From positions 169,589 to 233,588 of the forward strand of contig MU657220.1 in NCBI GenBank assembly GCA_026770575.1: a stretch of 64,000 nucleotides of DNA, in the 5' to 3' direction. Position 1 is the first letter of the stretch. Every line of letters begins with the position of its first letter. Below, piece by piece: positions 20,871-31,900 of the stretch. The DNA comes from Pelagophyceae sp. CCMP2097. Its lineage: Eukaryota > Sar > Pelagophyceae. The position numbers and the translations under genes are program-made. Under the pieces are notes generated by a model, which was not told the DNA's origin, did no database searches, and saw only the letters and a program-made list of their open reading frames with translations.

Positions 20871-23800
20871 TCATCGGCCGTAGGGCCGGCCGTAGGCGTC
20901 GTACTGCGGATCGTAGGGGCCTGTTCGAGCCGAGTTCGACAAAAAGGGTTGCTGCTGCTGCTGCTGCGGTGGCGGCGGCGGCGGCGCGAAACCGGAAGCA
21001 AAGCCCTGCGGCGCGAAGCCCTGCGGCGGCCTATAAGCGGCGGGTGCAGGCCTTTTTGCAAGACAGCGGACGAGCACGTCTCTCTGCACGCGGCCGATGC
21101 ATCAACGCACCCTCGCATGCCGCCGTTTGGCGCCCCGCCGAAGCTGCCGCCGTTTGGCGCCCCGCCGAAACCGCCGCCGCTGAAGCCACCGCCGTAGCCT
21201 CTGTCCGGACTTCCACGTGGGCCTCGTGCATCGTACTGGCCGTGCTGCTGCTGCTGCTGCTGCGGCCTCTGCGGCGCGAACTGCTGGTCGAACTGCGGCG
21301 CGCCGCGCCACCTACAGGCGTATTCGCATCTTCGGACAACGACCGAGCACTTGCTCATCGGGGCCTGTAAAACGCACTGCTGCTGCTGCTGCATCTGCTG
21401 CGGCTGCATCTGCTGCTGCATCATCGGCGGAGGCGGCCGGCCGCGCGGGGCCTGCTGCTCCACCTGCGCCGCGCTGGCCTGCGCCTACGCAAGCGGCGTT
21501 TTCAAATTTTCACTAAAGGAGGAGCCAATAAGACACCTACCGAAGTCGCATCCAGCAGCGCGTCGAGCTTCGAAAGCATCGAGTCGTCGTGCCACATGGC
21601 CATGGAGTCCCGCGGCGGCGTCGCGTCAAAGCCGGCGACCGGCGCGGCGGCTGCCGCTTCGAAACCCGAATCAAAGCCCTCTGACGTGCGCGCGGTCGGC
21701 GCGTCGCTTGAACTGCTAAAGCCGCCGCCCGCCGGGGGCGTCGCGGCGGCCGGCATCGCCGTGGCCCACGACGCCGAAGAGAAACCGGTCTCCTCAGCGG
21801 CGGGGGGCGGAGGTTCAGCCTCCGCCGCATCGGCCGCGTCCGCCGCCGGGGCTTCGTCGGGCGGCGTCCAGCGCGTCAGCCGCAGCGCCTTGTGCGTGTA
21901 GTAGTACATTTGCTTGCGTTGGGACCTAGAGGCACCTTTGTTCTCGCTCACAAGGCCCCGTTGCCTCGCACGGATCGAGTGTCGTTTCCCGGTGTCAGTC
22001 GAGCCTCTTCCGTTTTCAGCGCCACCACCTTTGGAGGGCGGTTTGCCCGACGCGGGACGTTCCGCACTTTGGACGTTTTGGATTTTCCGCCCGTCAAACG
22101 CGGGTTTTCACCACTTGACGACCCAACCGGGAGGCAACAAATCCCCATCCGTCGCCTCGGCCTCGGCCTCCACGCTCGCCGACCTTGGGCGCGAGTGCGC
22201 GCTGCCCGCCGGCGACGCCGGGCAGCCGTTGGAGACGGCATCGTCGTCGTGCTCCACGGGCGTCTCTGACGGAGGCGCCTCGAGCATTGGGCCCAAAGAA
22301 AATATCTCCGCCGCGAGAGACCGCGGCGCCGCTTCGACAGACGCCGGCGCCCCGTCCTCAAATGCGGCGGCCGCCTCGGCGGAGGGCAAGGCCGGCTCGG
22401 CGGAGGGCGCGGCGGCCGGTTCCGTATTTTCGGGCTCTGTCGTCGAGACGTCGACCGTAGTCGTGACCTCGGTCGTCATCGTGGCATCGACGGCCACGGG
22501 CTCCATGGCCACTGGCTCCGCCGCCACGGGCTCTGGCGCGACGGGCTCTGGCGCGACGGGCTCTCGCGCCACGGGCTCTGCCGCCTTGACGACTGGCTTT
22601 GGGACCGCTTTTGGTTGCAGGGCGGGTTTGGGGCCCCGCCCCAAAAGCATGGACAGCGCATCCGCCCGCTTCGCCGGCGCTCTCGCGCTCCGCATCGTCC
22701 CGGCCTCGGCCGGCGCGCCGGGCGGCGCGGCCTTGGGTTTCGGTGGCGCGGGCTGTGAAGCTTTTCCAGCTTTGGGCACGGCTAAGAAGGCCTTCTTCGG
22801 CACGTTCGCCGCCCGCGGCGCGGCCGAGTCGCGCGGCGTCTCGGGCCGCGCGCCGACGGACCTAGGGCGTGCCGGTCGCGCACTCGCTCCAAATGCACCT
22901 TTTCCAGGCGTCACCTTTGAGACAGTCTCTTCTCTGCGCCCCGACCCCCCCGACGTCGTGTCCCCCGTCGTGGTTTCCGGCGGGCGCGGCATTGGACCAC
23001 ATGGCCCTGCGCGCGGCGATTTCTGCGGCCAAGTTGGCGCGGGCGTCGACTTTTTTGGCCGCTTCCCTCCTCTGCATTTCAGCCTCCCTCGTCTGCATTT
23101 CAGCCCTCTTGGCCGCTTCTTTTTTCGCCGCCTCCGCTTTCTCGTCCACTTCCACCTTCTTCGGCGGGAACAACTCCGCCGAAGTCAGCACCGCGCCGGC
23201 GGGGCGCGGTGCCTCCGGAGGCGATGCTCCTTTCGGCGCCGCGGGAGCCTTCTTCGGCACCAGCCTTCGAGGCGCCTCCACCGGCACCTCGGCGCGGTCC
23301 TTTGGCGCGTACGCCTTGCGGTAGACGTCCGGTTCGGCCGTCTTCTTCTTTTTGGAGGTTGAAGGAGCTTCTTCCGGCTTCTTGGAATGCTTCCTCTTCC
23401 CTTTGTACGCAACCTTTTCGCCGCTCCAACTCTCCAAGGCCTTTTGCCGCTTCGTCAACCTTGCATCCTCAAAGGCCTCGTCGGGTTCTTCCACGACTTC
23501 TTCTTCGGATTCCGAGTCGTCCTTAAATTGCGGCGCCTCCTTCCTTTCAAGCTCCTCCAGCTCCACGTCGTCGCCTTTCCCCGCTAAGAGCAACACGTCC
23601 GCCTCGTCGTAGTCCAGCTCCTCGTCGTCGTCGCCCAAGCAGCGCACGTCCGCCCTCCAGACGGCGCCGCCCTTGGAGACTACTTCGCGCGTAGAGTCGC
23701 CGTCACCATATTCTATAGTCAACTCGCGGTCGCCCAAATCGTTCAAGCCTAAGGCAGCGGTGACAGGAAGCGCGGGGGTTGACCGGAAGCGTGGGGGGAC

Positions 23801-24753
23801 ACAGGAAGCGCCGGGGGTGACAAAGGTCCCACAATACGCGACACGCGGTTCAAGAAAACGCACCTTCGGCCACCTCCACCACACAAGCCTGCCACCAGTC
23901 GTCCGAGTTCCAACGAATCGCCAAAGCGTCCCCGATCCGCGGCGCTCGAGCGTCCCGCCGCTCGTGGCACAGGAAAGCTCTGCCCAGTAAGACTGGGTCT
24001 CTTAACAAGTCTAGGTTTTGACCCACTGCTGAGAGGAACTCGTTTTCCTCTGAAGGCACTTCACTCAAAGTGTGCCGCGCGTCCGCTTCCGCTAAAGCTG
24101 CCTTGTACAATACGCCGCCGCGCGGCTGGCCTTGGAGAGAATCGTCATAAGCCACTAAATCGTCTAAAGCTACCACGCGATTCCACCCGCTCCCGTAAAA
24201 GCAGACTTGCCGCTGGTCCGCGCGAAGAGCGGGCTTCTTAGACTTGGATTTCTTCTTCTTCTTCCTCGAAGGGGGCGCGTCGGGCCTAGAGAGTGCGGCG
24301 TGAATGAAGCGAAGAGTAGACCGTCGTCGACAGCCTTCTCCGCCCTCCGACTCACGCTTGCTTGACGATCCACGCCGGCCAGAGGACGTCGCCGCCGTTC
24401 CCGCCGCGCATGCGCACGCAGCACAAGCCCTCTGAAGGCCAGTTATGTGCGTCCCCTCCGTCGACGATGCTGAGCTGTGCGCGCCGGCGGTCCGCGGCCT
24501 CGTCGGCGGCGTCGGCGGCGTCCTCCTCGGTTTGATCCTCCATCGTGTCCTCCGCCGGTTCCTCGGCGGCTTCTTCCGCCGTGGGTTTCGCGGGTGAGCT
24601 TGAGAAAAAATCACTCCGCGCCGGCGCGTCCGCGCCCGCCAGCAGCTCCGCCGCCACGTCCTCCCCGAGCTTCATGAGACGCTCGCGCTCCCTCCACCGC
24701 GCAAGATTGCGCAAGGCCTTCGCCAAGCTGCAAAGGGCCGCGGAACCGCACAT
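20871..24753 (-). CDS. PWWP + Tudor-like + WW domain protein with Q/G-rich tail
   Basis: Probable chromatin-associated protein. Minus-strand order: acidic N-terminus from MCGSAALCSLAKAL (24753); PWWP-like domain split by an intron with a GTGAGT donor (GGNGGDVLWPAWIVKQ; then a Lys-rich insert and QVCFYGSGWNRVVALDDLVA); Tudor-like strand pairs IGDALAIRWNSDDWWQACVV and ELTIEYGDGDSTREV; a long Lys/Glu-rich segment with a coiled-coil stretch (KKEAAKRAEMQTREAEMQRR); Pro/Ala-rich linker with EPVAPEPVA repeats; a WW domain rebuilt across an intron (LPPGWVVKW + SQRKQMYYYTHKALRLTRW); and a Gln/Gly-rich tail (MQQQMQPQQMQQQQQ, GGFSGGGFGGAPNGG) ending YDAYGRPYGR* at 20871. Exon borders in the tail are uncertain. 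Acidic start, lysine tracts and readers suggest coupling of chromatin to Pro-rich partners; this is inference. Confidence 0.75.
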
Positions 24754-25066
24754 TTCCCGGTCTAGATTTCTTTGCCGTGGAGCGCTCCGACGTCGTGCGG
24801 CGCTCCGCGGCAGGTCCGCGCACCCATCCGGTGCGCTCTTGACGACTGGCCAACAAAGGAACCAAAAGACTGCCCACAAAGACTGCCCGCAAAGGTGGCA
24901 TTCACACGCCTGTTCAACGGTGAAAAGTCGCAACGGCAGCAGGAGTCGGTCAATATCTTGTATTTTAAATTTTAAAGATTGACGAGTGGCTGTCGGGCCT
25001 CCTAAGCCAATTGCACTAGAATGCAAACCGTTCTCGGTCACAGCCAATACAAACCGGCATCAGTAA
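24754..25066. other. Spacer between divergent genes
   Basis: Contains the promoter side of the PWWP gene. CAAAGACTGCCC occurs twice near 24865-24895 as a short direct repeat, followed by an A/T-rich stretch (TTGTATTTTAAATTTTAAAG) at 24956-24980. Confidence 0.4.
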
Positions 25067-25420
25067 CGGCGAGGCCGCTGCGCGGCGTTTACTTACGGTA
25101 CGACTGTCGACTACCTTGCCGCCGCGATGTGGTTCCGGCGCGCGGCCGAGCAAGGCTTCCCGAATGGACAATTCAATCTCGGGCAGCTTTATTTCCACGG
25201 CCGGGGCATGGCGCAGTCGGACGACGAAGGTGTGAAGTGGTTCCGCCTCGCCGCGGCGCAGGGCGACGCGGACGCGCTCTTCGTGCTCGGGGGCTGTTTT
25301 ATGGGCGGCCGCGGCGTGCCGGAGGACGAAGACGCGGCGCTGTGCCTCCTCGGGCGCGCCGCGGCCCAGGGCCACGCCGGCGCTGCGGACATGGTCGCAA
25401 TGCTCGCGGCGGACGGCTGA
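25067..25420 (+). pseudogene. Sel1-repeat relic of a MYND-RING-Sel1 gene
   Basis: Third member of the family at 17044 and 48267, here only the C-terminal Sel1 part. From about 25097 it reads VDYLAAAMWFRRAAEQGFPN, FNLGQLYFHGRGMAQSDDEG, KWFRLAAAQGDADALFVLGG, and ends ADMVAMLAADG* at 25420. MYND and RING parts are absent. A possible remnant of the earlier Sel1 segment (TVLGHSQY) lies in another frame at 25027-25050, with a stop in the main frame at 25064. No start codon fits, so it is a truncated, decayed copy. Confidence 0.7.
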
Positions 25421-25957
25421 TCTAAGCCCGCTGCCATCTCGGTGCCGCATCTCCGAGGGTCGGCCGCCGCCATCTCGGTGCCGCCGAGCACGGCGCGCCG
25501 GCGACGGCCCTCGGACCATCGATGCCTCGACTGAGCAGCTCTGCTCGACACCCTATAAACGACTCTCTCGAAGCAACCTTCCCATCAAAGGTCCCGAGGG
25601 CCTTTCGTGGATCCCGGGGCCGACGGCGGTTCGGGCGGCAAATAGGGTAGAGGCCGTTGCGTCGAGCGACGGCGCGCCGGACTGGCACTTGCGCCATCTG
25701 CCTCGATTGGCTCACACACACTGCCAATCCTGGGCAGAGCTGCCACCCACGGCGGGACCCTCGTTAACGGCCACGGCCTTAACACAGCAACCGTGACCTT
25801 CTCCGAAACTCTTTGGCGATCAGTTTCGGGGGCGGCCTCGAGTCGACCGCGAGTCGAGGCCTCGCGTGGGGACCTTCGCTGTCGCTCCGCCGGCCGTCGC
25901 CCCGCCGGCGCAGTCGCCCCGCCGGCGGTGCGCCCGTGCCGGCGCGTGGCCGCTCGC
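25421..25957. other. Intergenic upstream of the RRM-RAP gene
   Basis: GC-rich, no domain recognised. GCTGCCATCTCGGTGCCG and CCGCCATCTCGGTGCCG occur 38 nt apart at about 25431 and 25469. The last 150 bases before 25958 should be promoter/5' leader of the RRM-RAP gene. Confidence 0.35.
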
Positions 25958-28900
25958 ATGCTCCTAGCGTCGCTTCCCCGGCGCTTTGTCGCCTCGCCGC
26001 TTCTGGTTTCGCCTCGTTTCGCCGGGGGCCACCTCCGCCGGCACAAGGGCCCGCGGCCCGACGCCGAGTTTCTGGTGCAGAAGCTTTCGAGGTCGGCGAC
26101 GGAGGAAGACATCCGCGAAGCGTGCGTGGAGTGGTGCCAGCGAGGGGTCCTCGAAGCATGCGTGCGGCAAAGAGGGGTCCGTAAAGGGAGACGCGACGGT
26201 ATGCTCCGTGGCTGGCGGCGTGGCTGGGCAGCCTCGCGGGGCGGCCCCGCAAAGGCCTTTGGAGATACCGCTCCCTAGCTTCTCCCGCGCCTGCGCCGTC
26301 AAGCGCGTCAAGATCTCAAAGGACGCTTCGGGCGTCTCGCGCGGGTTTGCCTACGTCAGCGTGGACGCGTCGATCAAAGAGGCGAACCGTTTTTTGCACG
26401 TTTTGGACGAAACGCAAATCGCCGGCGAAGCAGTCGACGTCTCGCTGACGACGGACCCAAAGCTGCGGAAGCGGCGGGCGACGCACATTCATCTGGAGAA
26501 GATCATCGGGGAGAGCCTCAGCGCCGCAGAGGCGCAAAGCGGCGCCCTTTGGGGACAACCTCGAAACACCGACGCGGACGCTCCAGAGGGCCGTACGACT
26601 CTGCTTTAAAAGGCGCCCTTTGGGAAATCCCGGAAGAATGGCTCGACGGGAGTCCAGAGACCGCGGCGTGGGCGGACCTGGGCATCGCCCGGTCGCTCGA
26701 CAGGCCGTGTGATGGGCCCTGTACCTCGCCCGGTCCCGAGAATGGGTCCTGATGCGAGGTCCCTCGACAGACCTCTTGGACGGACCCTCGCCGGACCCTC
26801 CTCAACCTGTCGCTCGGCGGAATCCCGACGAACCCTCTACAAGGGTTTCTCGACGGTCCAGATCTTGGGTCCTGAACCGGGGTCCGGAACCTGGGCCCGA
26901 CTGGGTCCGGATGCGGTGTCCCTACGCTGCGTTCTCGGCCGGGGCGCGGGCGGACGCTCTACTGGGTTCTCGACGGGTTGCTTTACGGACCCAATGCTGG
27001 CCACTTTTCGCCATCTCGGCGGACCCTCGGCGGACCCTCGAGGGCCGCGACGCGGGTTCCGGAGACGGAGACAAAGACGCTGGTCCCGATGCTGGGTCCC
27101 TGTGCCGTGACCGGTCTAGGATGACCCTGTACTCGCAACCGGTCCCTGTGCCTCTTTGGGGCCCTTTGACTCTGCTTCCGCACTTCCGGACGCTTTTTCA
27201 GGTCCTCGTCATTTACAAGCACGAGCGCGACTTCTTCGAGGCGGCGCACTATGGCATGGCGCTGGCGAAGATTGGCGAGTTTGCGCACACGTACCAGGTG
27301 CGTCCATCCCCTCGCCGGAATATACAAACTCTCCTCACCAGGGCGAACTGACGCACCAACAAGTACACCAGCAACAAGCCGCGTCTGGACGGTTCCTGGA
27401 GACGATCCCGAGACGGTCCCTCCACAGACGGTCCCTCGAGACGGTTCCAAATCGAACTTCCGATAGGACGGTCCGTATAGACAAACACGAGCTCGAAACG
27501 GTCCGTCTCGACGGCCCTTGTACACGGTCCCTTTTCGACGGTCCCTCGAGACGGCGGTCCTCGACGGTCCTCTCCAAGGCCCCTCGACGCGACCCCCCTG
27601 GACAATCCGTCTGGACGGTCCCTCTCCAAGGCCCCTCAAGACGGTCTCTCTAAACGGTGGCGGACCGAGCGACGGCAGTAGGGCGTCTACGGCCCTTTTC
27701 GACGGAACCGATCTCTCTCGAGGGCCCCTCTTCACGGTCCCTTTGCGGTCCCTCTGAAAGGTCCCTTTGGACGGTCCGCTCAGCGACCGCGTCTGACCTT
27801 GCCAAGGGAGCCGAGCTGCCGCGTGGGACGTTGCATGACTCATCCCATGGGCCGCCTTGTCTCATAGACCTCGTCTCACAGGGACCCAGTGACTCCCAGA
27901 AACCTCAAAGATGTTGTCGGGGACCGTGTCACGGGACGTCGTCACGGGGTTCTCGTCACGAGGGCCTTGTCACGGGGACGTCGTCACTGGGAGCCTGTCA
28001 CGGAACGTTGCCACATCGTTCTTGTCACGGAGCCGTGTCGCGGTCGCGGGTTTTTGTCACTGGGACGTCGTCATAGGGACCTTGTCGCGGGGTTCTTGTC
28101 ATAGGGACCTTTGCCATTGGAAACTTCTGACGGGGACCTTGTCATCGGAACCTTATCACGGGGACCTCGTCACAGGGTCTTTGTCACGGGCCCGTACCTC
28201 GGGACCTTGCCAGCGGGACCTTGTCATAGGGTCCTCGTCCTGGGAATTTGCAACGGGGGGCCTTGTCTTGGGACCTTGCCACGGTACCTCGTGACGGGGA
28301 CCTTGTCATCACAGGGATCTTGTCATAGTGACTTGCCATAGGGACTTTGCCATAGTGACTTGCCATAGGAACCTTGTCACAGGGACGTGTCGTGTGGACT
28401 TTTGTCGCAGGACTTTGGACCGTGTCACACAGGGTCCTTGTCACGAAGAATGTCTCACGGGGTCCGTGCCACGGGACCTTATCACAATGCCGTTGCTACG
28501 GGGCCTTGTCACAAACGTAGCCGTCTTTTCTGTCGCGTTTTGGTCCTCTTCGTCTGAGCCGCCGCGTGAGACATTCTGCGATTCATACGATCCCATATGG
28601 GTTCATGCCGTATGGGATGCGGCTCATGGGTGCGAGAGGGCTCGTGCAAGACCGTCCTTTCCCGGGTCCTTGAAAAGCCCTCCGGATGGGCCCTTGCCTC
28701 TTTGTTGGCCTCTCGCAAGGCCTCTGCAGGATCACTTGCAAGGCCTCTCTGAAGGGCCCTATCAGGCCCCCGTTCCTTGCAAGGGACCAGCGTTTACAGG
28801 GTCCTTTGAAGGCTCGTCGCACGGGCCTCGACAAGTCCCTCGCAAGGGCCCTCTGTACGGGCCGCCCTCTTGCGGTCCCTCTCTGTGCAAGGGCCCCTCA

Positions 28901-31900
28901 TGCAGTCGGAAGGCGGAGACGACGCGCCCCCCTCGTACGGGCCCTTGCAAGGCCTTGGGGTGCCCTGCAAGGCCCCTCGGCCCCTCGCACGGGGCTTCTT
29001 GCACGGCCCCCGTGCGAGGCATCTGGGGACCCGTTCCCAGACCCCTCTTGTACGCCCCCCCTGCATTTGCACGGGTCCTTTGCGAAGCCCCTCTTTTCCT
29101 GGAAATGACCTTTTCCTGTCGTGGTCGAGCCGGGGACTCGAAGAGGCATTTCGAAGAGCGAGAGGCTCGGAGGAGGCTCTTGGGGCACTTTCCATGGGAG
29201 GTCCCTTGCATGGGCCCTCAGCAGCTCCTTGACCAGTCCTGAATCAATGCACGGGCCCTTGAACGGCCCCTTGCACGGTCTCTTTCACGGGCAAGGCCTC
29301 TCTTCAAGGGCCCTATCAAGCCCCCACGCAGGGTTCCTTGCCAGAAACGCGTCTTCGGGCCCTTAAGGGGCCCCTTCACCGTTCCTCGAAAAGGGATGCC
29401 ATACGGTTTGATAGAGGGCCCGTCCAAGCGACCGTCCGAGGGCCCGTCCAGGGGACGTCGGAGAGGGGCTGCAGTCGAAAAGACTGTCGAAAGGACCGTC
29501 CAAGGGACCGTCGAGAAACCGCAGTAAAAGCGACGTTCACAGAGGGCCCGTCGAGGGACCGTCCAAGGAACTGTCCAAAGGGACCGCCCAAGCGACCGCC
29601 CGAATGCCCGCCCGAGGGACCTTTCTCAGAGGGACACAGAATGAATGCAGTCGAGGAGACGGCAGCCGAGCGACCGCCCGATGGACCGTCCGAGGGACCC
29701 TACACGGGACTGCCGCAAAAGGACCGACGAGGGACCGTCGAGGGACCGTCCAAGGGACCGGTCGAAGGGACCGTCGAAAGGACCTCCCAAGGGACCATCC
29801 AAGGAACAGTCCAAAGAAAGTGTCCAAAGAACCGCCATAGTGACCGTCCGAGGAGCCGTTCGAGGGACCATCCACGTCGAGGGGCCGTCGAGAGATAGCT
29901 CAAGGGACCGCCCAAGGAACTGTCCAAAAGGACTGTCCTAAGACCCGCCCAAGAGACCGTCGGACGGGTCCGCCCGTGGGACGTCGCAGAGGGGCCGTAG
30001 TCGAGCAGCCGTCCAAACGACCCTCCCATGGACCGTCCACGAGACCGTCGCAGAGGGACCGTCCACGGGACCGTCGAGGGACCCTCCAATGGAACTGTCC
30101 AAAAGAACTGTCCAAAGGACCGCCCAAGGGACCGTCCGAGGGACCGTCCGAGCCTCTCGAGGAGCCATCCCAAGTTTCGAATGGTCGTCGAAAGGGGCCG
30201 GCTCGAGGGGGCGTCTCGAGGAGCCGTCTCAAGGCACCGTTTCGAATGGCTGTCGAAAGAGGCCGTCTCGAAGGGCCGTCTCGAGGAGCCGTCTCGAGGG
30301 GCCGGAGAAAGGAGCAGCGACGGGTTCGGGTTTGCCCTTCGACCCGCGCGTCGGATTTGCTGGGTTTGCGCGTTTTGGCCGACCCGTCTTTGAGTGAGTC
30401 TGGCCGTAGCCCGAACCCGACCACTCGAAACGGCCCCTTTAGACGGTCCTTCGAGATGGCAACTCGAGACGGCCACTCGAAACAGCGCCTTTGGACGGCC
30501 CCTCGAGAGGACTCCTTGAGGTGGCCCTTCGAAACGGCGCCTCAAGACGGTGCCTCGAAATAGCCCCTTGAGAAGGCCCCTCGAAACGGCGCCTTTGGAC
30601 GGCCCCTCGAGTCAGCACTTCAAGAAGGCTACTCTTGCCGGGCCCTCGAAACGTTCACTTCAATCGGCCCTTCGAGACGGTCGATCGAGACTGCCCCTCG
30701 AGAGGGCCCCTCGAAGCTGCCTATTTAAACGGCTCTTCGAGACGACCACTCGAGATGGTCCCTCGAATCGTCGCGCGGACCGTGGCTCCCGAGGCCCGAT
30801 CCGCGCCGCAGGCGCCTCTCGGAGGGCCCGATCCCATCGCTCGAAAGACGTGTGGTTCCGGAGCTGTGTGATCCAATTCGAAGAGGCCTTGAAGGGGCCC
30901 GTCCGGAGGGTTTCAAGGGCATCTCAATAGAGGCCTTACAAGCGACCGCGCAGTGGCCGTGCAAGAGGCCGCCAAAGAGGTCTTGCAGACAGTCAAACAA
31001 CCGGTGGCGGTGCCGTATAGCCAGGAGCAGGGGCGGTGTATTCTGGTCGGGTCGGGTTTTCAATCTGCCGCACCCTCGGGTCGCGGGTTTGTCGAGCGAC
31101 CAAGCCAGTCTTCTCGGGTCGGGTTCGGCTTCGGGCCACGGCCAGGCGCGCGGGTCGGCCGAAACGGTACCCGGCAAACCCGACCCCCGGATTTCGGGCA
31201 AACCCGAACCCGTTCCTCCTCCTTTTCGCACGGTCGTTTCAAGGCCCCTTTTCCTCTCTATCTCGGTGGTCTCTCCGGCGGCTCCTCGTTTGGTCCGAGG
31301 GCGGGCCTCTCGCAAGGCCTCGCACGGGCCCCTGCACTCAGTACGGTCCTGTGCACTCGAAAAGGGCCCGTGCACGGGTGTATGGGGCCTCTGGACGGTC
31401 CGTCTGGGCATTCCTCGCCGTCGCAAGGCTCCTCGTTCGGGCCCGTGCAAGGCCAGGATGTACGCACCCTGAAAAGACCTCGAGCAGAAGACCTTGAGCA
31501 GTGTGAATCACCAAAGTTCACAGTGTGGTCGTGTAGCCGTATGCATCTGATCCTATACGGGCTCACGGGATCTCATCGCGGCGGCTCGGCCCACGCCTCC
31601 AAATCGGTTCCAGGCGCCGTCTCGAGGGACCGTCTTAAGGGATCGTTTCGAGGGGCCGTCTCGAGGGGCCGTCTCGAGGGGCGTTCAAGGGCCCTTGAAA
31701 GAGGCCTTGCAAGCGACCGTGCAGAGGCCGGGCAAGTGACCGCCAAAGTAGCTCTCCGGGCGGGCCCTTACAAGGCCTCTTGGCGGCCACTTTCCCGGGC
31801 TCTGCGCGGTCACTCACAAGGCCTCTTTCAAGAGCCCTTAAAAAAAAACGCACGGTTACTTGCAAGAGGCTCGGGTCCTTACAGGGCATATTCAAGGCTT

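Noticed and set aside
29400..30170. Arg/Asp/Pro-rich open frames of 100-280 codons over the array regions
   Set aside because: Their amino-acid sequences only mirror the 12-bp units (RAVS, GPSR, DGPS type), have no domains, and overlap on both strands.
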